Assembly (NCBI GenBank): GCA_017853175.1
Contig: JAFMKA010000011.1
Location: 1-42,190, forward strand
Source: Steroidobacteraceae bacterium
Lineage (GTDB): Bacteria > Pseudomonadota > Gammaproteobacteria > Steroidobacterales > Steroidobacteraceae
Length of the DNA: 42,190 nt
Reading direction: 5' to 3'
A program made the position numbers and the translations under genes. The notes beneath the pieces were generated by a model that worked only from the letters and a program-made list of their open reading frames with translations, was not told where the DNA came from and did no database searches. How positions within the stretch are numbered: position 1 is the stretch's first letter; every line of letters starts with the position of its first letter. This document shows, one piece after another, positions 36,063-42,190 of this stretch.

Positions 36063-36800
36063 ATGCCCGCCCAAATCCAAACCGAAGTCGTGAACTACCA
36101 TGCCGCAGGGCACCATTTTGCGAGTTATGTTGCTCAAGACTCGGTCAAGACCGGTAAGCGGCCCGGTTTGATCGTGCTACCTGAGTGGTGGGGTCTTAAC
36201 GACTATCTTCGTCGTCGCGCTCGTGAGCTTGCGGGGCTCGGGTTCGTAGCCATGGCGACCGATGTGTATGGTGATGGACGCGAGGCGGCCGACTCGACCG
36301 AGGCTGGCACTTTGATGAATGGACTCTTCGCCGACATCCCTTCACTCAGCGAACGCTTGCGTGCAGCGTATGAAGCTTTGCGTGCTCATCCGCTCGTCGA
36401 CCCCGACAGAATCGGCGCGATGGGTTATTGCCTCGGCGGCGCGCTGTCGTTGCACATGGGGCGAATCGGACTTCCACTTCGCGGAGTCGTCAGTTTTCAT
36501 GGCGCTTTGACTCGTGCGCATGAAGCCAAGAAAGGCGAATTCAAGCCCGCCGTGCTCATTTGTCATGGCGAGGCCGATGCGCTCGTTCCAGCCGATGATC
36601 AGGCCGCTTTCCGTAAAGAAATGGAATCACTCGGCGTCGATTATCAATTCAACGCCTATCCTGGTGCGAAGCATGGCTTCACGAACCCGGAAGCCACCGA
36701 AAAAGGCAAAAAGTACAACCTTCCTCTTGCCTACGATGAGCGAACCGATCGTCAGTCTTGGGAAGATATGAAGACGTTTTGGGCTAAGGTGTTCCGCTGA
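36063..36800 (+). CDS. Dienelactone hydrolase family protein
   Basis: A 245-aa hydrolase with the dienelactone hydrolase triad: GYCLGGALSLH (nucleophile Cys), HGEADALVPADDQ (Asp) and GAKHGFTNP (His). Dienelactone hydrolases open the lactone made in chlorocatechol breakdown, but most family members in this setting have unknown substrates and no catechol genes are nearby. VLPEWWGLNDYLRRRARELA matches the family. The ATG at 36063 was chosen; longer forms run into the divergent trmB gene. Confidence 0.92.
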   Translation: MPAQIQTEVVNYHAAGHHFASYVAQDSVKTGKRPGLIVLPEWWGLNDYLRRRARELAGLGFVAMATDVYGDGREAADSTEAGTLMNGLFADIPSLSERLRAAYEALRAHPLVDPDRIGAMGYCLGGALSLHMGRIGLPLRGVVSFHGALTRAHEAKKGEFKPAVLICHGEADALVPADDQAAFRKEMESLGVDYQFNAYPGAKHGFTNPEATEKGKKYNLPLAYDERTDRQSWEDMKTFWAKVFR

Positions 36801-36809
36801 GCGCGCTGA

Positions 36810-37586
36810 CTACTCATCGAAGCGCAAATGCTTGACGCTCTTGCCGTGGCGGCGGATGAGACGCAAGGCTTCGATGCCGATGCGAATATGCCTCTCAACG
36901 AACGACCCGGTGACCTGTCGGTCTGAAGCTTCTGTCTTCACGCCCTCGGGCACCATGGGTTGATCGCTTACGAGCAGCAAGGCACCCGAAGGTATCGAGT
37001 TGGCAAAACCTGCCGCAAAGATCGTCGCAGTCTCCATATCGATCGCCATACAGCGAGTCTTGCGCAGATATTCCTTGAACTCGTCATCGTGTTCCCAGAC
37101 GCGACGGTTAGTTGTATAGACCGTACCGGTCCAGTAGTCGTAGTCGAGATCCCGAATCATCGTCGATACTGCGCGCTGCAGACTGAAGGCAGGGAGAGCC
37201 GGCACTTCTGGGAGAAGATAGTCGTCCGACGTGCCTTCTCCGCGAATCGCCGCGATCGGCAATATGAGATCGCCAATCTGATTTTTGCGCTTCAAGCCCC
37301 CGCACTTACCGAGAAGAAGCACGGCGCTTGGCGAAATGGCAGAGAGCAGATCCATCACGGTCGCAGCGTTTGCGCTGCCCATTCCGAAGTTGATCATTGT
37401 GATGCCGTCTGCCGTCGCGTTAGGCATCGGACGGTCTCGACCCAGAATTTCGGCGCCCGTTTGCCGAGCGAATAGCTCGAGATAATTGCTGAAGTTAGTC
37501 AGCAGCACGCATTTCCCGAAGGCCTCGAGCGGCGTTCCCGTATAACGGGGCAGCCAGTTATCGACGATTTCCTGCTTTGTCTTCAT
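36810..37586 (-). CDS. amn: AMP nucleosidase, short form
   Basis: This enzyme splits AMP into adenine and ribose 5-phosphate, or acts as a related nucleoside phosphorylase-type hydrolase. It corresponds to the catalytic C-terminal part of E. coli Amn, without the regulatory N-terminal domain, as in other short AMP nucleosidases of about 260 aa. Visible are INFGMGSANAATVMDLL, LLLGKCGGLKRKNQIGDLILP and MAIDMETATIFAAGF with the ribose-binding Met-Glu pair, then LLLVSDQPM. The ATG at 37586 was preferred over the TTG at 37595. Confidence 0.9.
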   Translation of the reverse strand: MKTKQEIVDNWLPRYTGTPLEAFGKCVLLTNFSNYLELFARQTGAEILGRDRPMPNATADGITMINFGMGSANAATVMDLLSAISPSAVLLLGKCGGLKRKNQIGDLILPIAAIRGEGTSDDYLLPEVPALPAFSLQRAVSTMIRDLDYDYWTGTVYTTNRRVWEHDDEFKEYLRKTRCMAIDMETATIFAAGFANSIPSGALLLVSDQPMVPEGVKTEASDRQVTGSFVERHIRIGIEALRLIRRHGKSVKHLRFDE

Positions 37587-37614
37587 GCCCTTCAAGGTAT
37601 CACGATCGCACTGG

Positions 37615-37622
37615 AATATAAT
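37615..37622. promoter_or_regulatory. Overlapping divergent -10 boxes of amn and the GNAT gene
   Basis: AATATAAT in the divergent gap reads TATAAT on + (37617-37622) and TATATT on minus (37620-37615). The + box would give a leader of about 24 nt for the GNAT gene and the minus box about 20 nt for amn. No clear -35 was found at the usual spacing. Confidence 0.4.
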
Positions 37623-37652
37623 CCACCGGACCCTGAATCCCCCGGAGCCCGA

Positions 37653-38183
37653 TTGAGCGCCTCGTCCGTGACCTTCGACATGCAGCCCACGTTGGTCGGT
37701 GATCTACTGCAGATCAGGCCACTGAACCGGCAGGATTTCGATGCGTTGTACGAGGTGGCATCCGATCCACTGGTCTGGGAGCAGCATCCCGCCAAAGAGC
37801 GGTGGAAGCGCGAAGTGTTCTCAGAGCTTTTCGAGCGGCTGCTAGCCGGGGGCGGCGGCCTCGTTATTATCGAGCGGGCCAGTGGTGCCGTTATCGGCAG
37901 CTCCAGTTATTACGAGTACCGCTCCGCCGAACGAGACATCGTTGTCGGGTATACCTTTTTCGCCCGTCGCTGCTGGGGCGGACTCTATAACTCGGAATTA
38001 AAGTCGTTGATGCTCGCCCACGCGTTCCGCTTCGTTGATCGCGTATGGTTTCATGTCGGCACTGAAAATTGGCGATCTCAGCGCGCCATGAAAAAAGTCG
38101 GAGCTCGATTAAGTCATCGCGCCGTCCGAGAGAGCGGCGGAGTCGTTTCTGAGTTTCTGCACTACGTCATCGAGAAGCCGTGA
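37653..38183 (+). CDS. GNAT family N-acetyltransferase
   Basis: A 176-aa acetyltransferase of the RimJ/RimL type: LLQIRPLNRQDFDALYEVASDP, IGSSSYYEYRSAERDIVVGYTF, and the acetyl-CoA side helix after CWGGLYNSELKSLML, then WRSQRAMKKVGARL. The substrate is unknown. The start used is a TTG with GGAG a few bases upstream; an in-frame ATG at 37680 is an alternative. It is followed after 4 nt by the membrane-protein gene. Confidence 0.88.
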   Translation: MSASSVTFDMQPTLVGDLLQIRPLNRQDFDALYEVASDPLVWEQHPAKERWKREVFSELFERLLAGGGGLVIIERASGAVIGSSSYYEYRSAERDIVVGYTFFARRCWGGLYNSELKSLMLAHAFRFVDRVWFHVGTENWRSQRAMKKVGARLSHRAVRESGGVVSEFLHYVIEKP

Positions 38184-38187
38184 AGTC

Positions 38188-39090
38188 ATGAAACTTTGGA
38201 CTTATCGATTTCGCTTTACGATCGACGATGCGTCATACCGCGTAGAAGTGGCCTCTGGAATAAAATCTGTCGAGAGCCGCCTCTATCTCGATCGCCAAGA
38301 GCTTACTCGCGATTTCACCGACGTTATGAGTGCCGGCGGCATGCGAAATCATCAGTTGAGTTTTTCGCTCCCCGACGGGCGTGCGATGGTAATCGAGGCC
38401 GGGTACATCGATTGGGTCCGCATCGGGATCGCGGTTCGCGTGAATGGTGTGCTCGTTCATGAGAGCCACCCTGGCAAGATCATTAAATTTCCAATGGTTT
38501 CCGGAAACAATCCAGAGGAAGAGGCGAAGCTTCAGGCGGAACAATCCGCGGCATGGAATCGAAACAAATACTCGATTTACGTCGACGTCGGTATCGGCAT
38601 TTTGTTTTTTCTGATGGTCAAGTTGACCGACGACCTTCCTTTAGCAGCGCTCGTCACCGCAGGCGCGGGGCTCTCGGTCGTCGTCATTCAGCGCTTCGTC
38701 AAAGTCGATCTTTTAGGCGGTCTCGCCATGTTTGGCGTCGTGATGCTGCTGGTCTCCGCTGGCTTCTCGTGGTACTTCGATGATGACTGGGCCGTCAAAA
38801 TGAAGAGCACGATTCTCGGAGTGATGGTCGCAACGCTGATGCTGAGCGATGCCTTGTTTAATCGAGGTCGCTACTTTGGCGGTCGATTACTGCGCTTCAT
38901 GCCTCAGCCCATGGATGCCCGACGACTTGCAACGGGTATGGGCGTTCTAGGTCTTGTGATGGCCGGCATCAATTGGCTCTTTGCCGAGTTTACGAGTCGA
39001 GACACTTGGCTTTATTACACGAGCTTCGGTGATTTCATCCTGACGATGTTTCTCGTCCTTGCCGTCTTTCGTTACGCGAGCATTCGTTAG
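38188..39090 (+). CDS. Membrane protein with FAIM-like N-terminal and YciB-like C-terminal regions
   Basis: A 300-aa protein with no close match that I recall. Residues 1-105 are beta-rich and soluble: WTYRFRFTIDDASYRVEV, then RLYLDRQELTRDF, and VRIGIAVRVNGVLVHES. This pattern resembles the FAIM1 beta-sandwich (W...D...H/Y, then VYVDGKE, then YTLEINGKSL). Residues 125-300 hold about five or six membrane helices and resemble septation protein A (YciB), including FDDDWAVKMKSTILG near residue 197, which parallels FHNDEFIKWKVTVIY in YciB, and a final segment like its last helices. Both assignments are by eye. It shares stop-codon bases with the convergent DUF2780 gene. Function unknown; an envelope role is a guess from the YciB part. 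Confidence 0.8.
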   Translation: MKLWTYRFRFTIDDASYRVEVASGIKSVESRLYLDRQELTRDFTDVMSAGGMRNHQLSFSLPDGRAMVIEAGYIDWVRIGIAVRVNGVLVHESHPGKIIKFPMVSGNNPEEEAKLQAEQSAAWNRNKYSIYVDVGIGILFFLMVKLTDDLPLAALVTAGAGLSVVVIQRFVKVDLLGGLAMFGVVMLLVSAGFSWYFDDDWAVKMKSTILGVMVATLMLSDALFNRGRYFGGRLLRFMPQPMDARRLATGMGVLGLVMAGINWLFAEFTSRDTWLYYTSFGDFILTMFLVLAVFRYASIR

Positions 39091-39521
39091 TTTCGCCAGG
39101 CGCTTCTGAGTAGCCCGGCTATTTTTCGACCGTCCCGCTCACGTAGGTACGAGAGGATGAACTCCTGACAAGAGTTCGTGGTGTCGACTGGCAGACCAAA
39201 ACGCGCTACCAAGTTAGGCATTTCGCCGATCGAAGAGGGCAGCCCAGCCGATGTAATTTGGGCTGCCTGATGTAAGAGCGGTAGGGTTCCCGGAAGAAAT
39301 CCACTGATATCCGAGAATTCGAGCACCGCCAGCCGCCGTCTAGCAATGTTTAAGAGTGCGCCGGTTGCGGCAATGACAAAATTTTGAGGTAGCGATAACC
39401 CGAGCATCAACTCTCGAGTGAGGTCGGATACGCTCGCAGGAGATTTTGCCGTTGCGGCCACAATGTTCAAAGAGGGCAATGCCGCAAGCACGACGCACTG
39501 CAAAACAAAACGACGCTTCAT
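39087..39521 (-). CDS. DUF2780-like secreted protein, paralogue 1
   Basis: A 144-aa exported protein of unknown function. After a Sec-type signal (MKRRFVLQCVVLAALPSLN, cleavage probably after AATA) comes a helical domain with GALLNIARRRLAVLEFSDI, similar to DUF2780 (VcgC/VcgE). It ends in ILSYLRERDGRKIAGLLRS. The ATG at 39521 was preferred over the GTG at 39530 because GAGGG sits 8 nt upstream. It is a clear paralogue of the neighbouring gene, 57 nt upstream, with the same length and C-terminal motif. Confidence 0.82.
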   Translation of the reverse strand: MKRRFVLQCVVLAALPSLNIVAATAKSPASVSDLTRELMLGLSLPQNFVIAATGALLNIARRRLAVLEFSDISGFLPGTLPLLHQAAQITSAGLPSSIGEMPNLVARFGLPVDTTNSCQEFILSYLRERDGRKIAGLLRSAWRN

Positions 39522-39578
39522 GAAGTGCACCCTCGATCATCCAAGAGGGATGGGGTGCTCAAAGTTTACGCGAGTAAG

Positions 39579-40016
39579 TCAGCCCTTCCAGGCTTTCTGC
39601 AGCAAGCCAACAGGTTTTCGTCCACCGCGCTCGCGCAGATATTCGAGAATGAAATCACTGAACTTGTTCGTAGACTCCGCGGGGAGCCCAAGCTTTTCCA
39701 TCACCGCGGGCATGTCGCCCATTGATTTCGGCATGGCCGTCTTCACGACGTTAGTGGCTTGCTGAATTAATCGCTCCACTCCGGATATAAATGCGGAGAT
39801 CTGAGCGAATTCGGATTCCGAGAGTCGCTCGCGGGCAACATGCAGTAAGGCACCGGTACCACCGACGGCCTTGTTGAGCGGTATCTCAAATGCAAAACCG
39901 AGCTCTCGGACGAGCTCGTCGATGCCGCCCGGAAGCTGAGCAGCGGCAGGCGGCCCGTTCAAAAGAACGGCGGGAGCGGCGATGGCCGCGGCACGGAGAA
40001 AATCGCGCCTTTTCAT
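39579..40016 (-). CDS. DUF2780-like secreted protein, paralogue 2, with Tat-type signal
   Basis: A 145-aa protein that opens with KRRDFLRAAAIAAPAVLL, a twin-arginine signal, and then AQ, a likely cleavage site. The mature part is helical, with GGTGALLHVARERLSESEFAQI as the family core and ILEYLRERGGRKPVGLLQKAWKG at the end. It is the first gene of a tandem pair transcribed from the promoter at 40095-40123. DUF2780 proteins are of unknown function. No cofactor motif explains why this copy would use Tat when its neighbour seems to use Sec. Confidence 0.82.
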   Translation of the reverse strand: MKRRDFLRAAAIAAPAVLLNGPPAAAQLPGGIDELVRELGFAFEIPLNKAVGGTGALLHVARERLSESEFAQISAFISGVERLIQQATNVVKTAMPKSMGDMPAVMEKLGLPAESTNKFSDFILEYLRERGGRKPVGLLQKAWKG

Positions 40017-40094
40017 TGAGACCTGCCTTGAGGATGAAAAAATTTAACGGCTCAATGTTAGGCAGCATACAAATGAGCAAAGAAATTTTCAAAA

Positions 40095-40123
40095 ATTATC
40101 AAAATATAGACATATTTTGACAA
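40095..40123 (-). promoter_or_regulatory. Strong sigma70-type promoter of the DUF2780 pair
   Basis: On the minus strand, TTGTCA (40123-40118), a 17-nt spacer and GATAAT (40100-40095) form a good promoter reading toward the DUF2780 genes. The expected start near 40088 leaves a leader of about 70 nt. The region is strikingly AT-rich compared with the rest of the window. Confidence 0.65.
40096..40123. repeat. 28-bp AT-rich palindrome covering the promoter
   Basis: Arms TTATCAAAATAT (40096-40107) and ATATTTTGACAA (40112-40123) match at 11 of 12 positions around an AGAC centre; the inner 9 bp are perfect. The repeat spans the region from the -35 to the -10 hexamer, so a dimeric regulator bound here would block polymerase. 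No regulator gene is adjacent, and the site matches no operator consensus that I recognise. Confidence 0.6.
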
Positions 40124-40184
40124 CTTCTTTGATAACGCTTTTTGAGGGCCGATCTCCCTAAAACTAGGGGCACCGGCCGAACGC

Positions 40185-41027
40185 TCAGGGGAACTCGATC
40201 GATCCGCTTAGCCGGACGGCGGTATCGCCACCCACCCAAATGTCATCCCCGAGCCGCTCCACGTAGATTCGACCGCGACGCTTGAGCGCGGTCCCCTGCG
40301 ATGCCACATACCGCGGCGGCGAGTGACCGGTCCTGATCAGCCACACCCCCAAGCCCGCGTTGAGGCTTCCGGTGACAGGGTCTTCCGGGACCCCGAGGCC
40401 GGGTACGAAAGCGCGGACTTCATAACCCGCCTCGGCACCTGACGGGTAGGGGCCGATGACCCCAAGCTTGAGGTCTCGAAGCAGGCTCATGTCTGGCTGA
40501 AGGGCGAGGACTTGATCAGCCGAACGGAGCATGACGGCACACCAGCCGGGGCCATTGTCGACCCACTGGTGCATCACGATATCGGTGCGCGGGAGCTTCA
40601 GCCCTGCGGCGATCGTCATGAGTGTCTGATCGTCGAGAAGACCGCTGCGACGAAGGGGCGGTGCGGCAAAGGCGAGTCGGGATCCTGCTTTACGAACCCT
40701 GACCAAGCCGATGCCACACTCTTGGATGATTTCTTCTTTGCGCGCTGGGGCGCCGCCACCGGCTAACCATGCGCAAGCGCTACCGAGCGTCGGATGACCT
40801 GCGAAGGGCAGCTCCCCACCCGGGGTGAAGATACGAACTCGATAATCCGCTTCGGCCGCTGTCGGTTTCATTAAGAAAGTCGTTTCGGACAAATTCGTCC
40901 AGCGAGCGAATGTCGCCATTTGCGCCCACGAGAGATCATCCGCGTCGTGAACGACGGCGAGCGGATTGCCTAAAAAAGCATCCGCTGAAAAAACATCTAA
41001 TTGATGAAATCTCTTCGTCGCCCCCAC
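40185..41027 (-). CDS. PhzF family isomerase-like protein
   Basis: A 280-aa PhzF/YddE family protein with the diaminopimelate-epimerase fold. The opening FHQLDVFSADAFLGNPLAVVHDAD, then NLSETTFLMKP (catalytic Glu region), FTPGGELPFAGHPTLGSA and GVPEDPVTGSLNAGLG are all family hallmarks. PhzF acts in phenazine synthesis, but most homologues, like this one without other phz genes, have unknown substrates. The start is a GTG. It is divergent from the exported beta-repeat gene. Confidence 0.93.
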   Translation of the reverse strand: MGATKRFHQLDVFSADAFLGNPLAVVHDADDLSWAQMATFARWTNLSETTFLMKPTAAEADYRVRIFTPGGELPFAGHPTLGSACAWLAGGGAPARKEEIIQECGIGLVRVRKAGSRLAFAAPPLRRSGLLDDQTLMTIAAGLKLPRTDIVMHQWVDNGPGWCAVMLRSADQVLALQPDMSLLRDLKLGVIGPYPSGAEAGYEVRAFVPGLGVPEDPVTGSLNAGLGVWLIRTGHSPPRYVASQGTALKRRGRIYVERLGDDIWVGGDTAVRLSGSIEFP

Positions 41028-41124
41028 ATGGAGAATTTACCGCGATTTATGCCGCGCGTGAAAACTCGGTCGGTGTTGTAGTTAAATAAGACACCTGAGT
41101 TATCGTTTCCGAGGCTGCACCGTA

Positions 41125-41832
41125 ATGCGAATTCCATGGCTCTTCTCCACCGCAGTCGTCACCCTTTTAGGAATGGGGCTCGGGGCGCCGACGAACGCAG
41201 CGAGTGAAGCGGCGAAAACCCGTACGATCGACGCGCAGTCGATCAGCTCCATCAAGCTCAAAGCCGGAGTGGGGAGCGTTCGCATCGAGTCTGGGAGCGG
41301 TGACACCCTCGAGGCTCGAGTCACCTTGCGTGCAAAGCGTACGACCGGCATTTTCAGTTCGCTGCCCGACGTCGAAAAGCTCGAAATTTCTGCCACCAGC
41401 CGGGGCGATCAATTGGAGCTCGGCGTAGACGAGAAAAATATTCAAGAAGATTGGGTACTGAGACTTCCGAACAAAAAAATGTCTGCGCTAGAAATCATGG
41501 TTGGCGTGGGAGATGTCAAAGTGCTCGCATCCGCCAAGCGCATTGAAGTAGACCTAGGCGTAGGCGATGCACACATCGATGTCGTCTCTGGAGCAATCAC
41601 GATCAAAGTGGGCACGGGTGATGCACACATTAAAACCGCGCTGGCCAACGCGGGTGACATCAAAGGTGTCACCGGTGTCGGTAGTACGTCGCTTAAGGGA
41701 CTGGAGGGCACCGTGAAAAGTAATGCCGTCGGCGGACGGGTGAGCGGAAAAGGCGGTGGTCAGCAGCCCATCGACGCAACGGTCGGCGTTGGCGATCTCT
41801 CTATCGAACTCGATGACAAGAACCTGCCGTGA
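41125..41832 (+). CDS. Exported beta-repeat protein (DUF4097/putative adhesin-like)
   Basis: A 235-aa protein with a signal peptide (MRIPWLFSTAVVTLLGMGLG, cleavage near NAA). The mature part is a beta-repeat structure: KAGVGSVRI, MVGVGDVKV, DLGVGDAHI, KVGTGDAHI, TGVGSTSL and TVGVGDLSI. This looks like the DUF4097 family of putative adhesin or sensor-linked beta-helix proteins. The repeat GVGD-x-x-I recurs roughly every 15-40 residues. The function is unknown, and adhesion is only the family label. Its stop overlaps the next small gene (GTGA). Confidence 0.85.
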   Translation: MRIPWLFSTAVVTLLGMGLGAPTNAASEAAKTRTIDAQSISSIKLKAGVGSVRIESGSGDTLEARVTLRAKRTTGIFSSLPDVEKLEISATSRGDQLELGVDEKNIQEDWVLRLPNKKMSALEIMVGVGDVKVLASAKRIEVDLGVGDAHIDVVSGAITIKVGTGDAHIKTALANAGDIKGVTGVGSTSLKGLEGTVKSNAVGGRVSGKGGGQQPIDATVGVGDLSIELDDKNLP

Positions 41833-42074
41833 GACAAGGGCCGGCATACTGGTTTCCGAGTAAGCGCTACGGTTGGGGATGGGGTTTGCCAACCTGCTGG
41901 CAGGGGTGGACCGTGTTCGGTGTCTATCTCGCACTCGTTCCACTTGGTTTTCTCATTTTTCCGCCCCATGAGCGTTTCGTGGAATTCATGGTGTTCACCC
42001 ACGCGGTGACGCTGCTATTGATATTCATTTGCTGGTTGAAAGGGGAGCCACCTCGTTGGCGTTGGGGCGACTGA
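41829..42074 (+). CDS. Small membrane protein, unknown
   Basis: An 81-aa protein, unrecognised. It opens with an aromatic, glycine-rich segment (YWFPSKRYGWGWGLPTCW), then has two hydrophobic segments (about residues 27-45 and 52-68) and ends in a basic tryptophan-rich tail (EPPRWRWGD). The GTG start overlaps the upstream stop. Translational coupling to the beta-repeat gene suggests a linked role at the envelope. Confidence 0.72.
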   Translation: MRQGPAYWFPSKRYGWGWGLPTCWQGWTVFGVYLALVPLGFLIFPPHERFVEFMVFTHAVTLLLIFICWLKGEPPRWRWGD

Positions 42075-42094
42075 ACTCGATAGTCAGCTCGTAG

Positions 42095-42124
42095 TTGCTG
42101 CAGGTTGCGCCGTGCTTCTAAAAT
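42095..42124 (+). promoter_or_regulatory. Promoter of tRNA-Gly
   Basis: TTGCTG (42095-42100), an 18-nt spacer and TAAAAT (42119-42124) precede the tRNA. The C-rich GACCCGT run between the -10 and the tRNA is like the discriminator of stringently controlled stable-RNA promoters. Confidence 0.55.
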
Positions 42125-42137
42125 GACTTCGACCCGT

Positions 42138-42190
42138 GCGGGCGTAGTTCAATGGTAGAACTGTAGCTTCCCAAGCTACTAACGTGGGTT
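42138..42190 (+). tRNA. tRNA-Gly(CCC), 3' truncated by window edge
   Basis: The sequence starts with the acceptor GCGGGCG and a D-arm with AATGGTAGAA. The anticodon arm GTAGC-TTCCCAA-GCTAC gives anticodon CCC, which reads GGG glycine codons. It breaks off in the T-arm (GTGGGTT). The pattern is very close to E. coli glyU. Further tRNAs may follow outside the window. Confidence 0.93.

Noticed and set aside
40185-41027. Phenazine biosynthesis cluster
   Set aside because: Only a PhzF-family gene is present. No phzA, B, D, E or G homologues are in the window and stand-alone PhzF proteins are common.

Overview
The window looks like a piece of a gammaproteobacterial chromosome with moderately high GC. 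The evidence is a ubiE-ubiJ-ubiB ubiquinone cluster beside a DUF971 gene, pyrE divergent from an ExoIII/Crc-type nuclease as in pseudomonads, a UPF0114 (YqhA) gene, a bTHX ribosomal protein, and a complete unfused trp operon. No insertion sequence, integrase, prophage, CRISPR array or rRNA is visible. Genes are packed tightly, with many 4-nt stop/start overlaps, several convergent pairs that abut or share stop-codon bases, and no gap above about 170 nt. I cannot name the genus; an Xanthomonadales/Steroidobacterales-like lineage is a guess from gene content.

Layout, left half. 1-6434: trpE(partial)-G-D-C-F-B-A, all + strand and all overlapping. 6454-10022 (minus): ubiB, ubiJ, ubiE and DUF971, with a structured intergenic region carrying an orphan + strand terminator. 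10144-14832 (+): a three-gene 2-oxoacid:ferredoxin oxidoreductase cassette, consisting of an FAD/ferredoxin electron-transfer subunit followed by KorA and KorB, then bTHX and its terminator. 15095-17807 (minus): YqhA, a GNAT acetyltransferase and a UbiD-family decarboxylase with a twin-arginine signal. 17898-21682 (+): an iron-sulfur bacterial photolyase, an SDR, a VOC protein and an alpha/beta hydrolase. 21679-26365: TerC (minus), then PutP-like symporter, MFS transporter and ATP-grasp ligase (+).

Layout, right half. 26366-32558 (minus): VOC protein, oligopeptidase B-like S9 peptidase, Bcr/CflA efflux, succinate-semialdehyde dehydrogenase and pyrE. 32576-35236 (+): ExoIII/Crc-like nuclease, AmpG-like permease and MarC. 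35237-37586: trmB (minus), dienelactone hydrolase (+) and short AMP nucleosidase (minus). 37653-39090 (+): GNAT and an unusual membrane protein. 39087-41027 (minus): two tandem secreted DUF2780 paralogues and a PhzF protein. 41125-42190 (+): an exported beta-repeat protein, a small membrane protein and tRNA-Gly(CCC), cut by the window edge.

Most of the content is core metabolism: tryptophan, ubiquinone, pyrimidines, tRNA modification and peptidoglycan recycling. The parts most worth a second look are: a membrane protein that seems to join a FAIM-like beta domain to a YciB-like membrane domain; a UbiD homologue that appears to be Tat-exported and altered at a metal ligand; the DUF2780 pair under a promoter whose spacer is a 28-bp palindrome; the symmetric TATCATA box in the 17-nt pyrE/exoIII intergenic region, which implies two leaderless divergent mRNAs; and a TrpF lacking its textbook catalytic Asp. 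I did not find a convincing new defence or mobile system.
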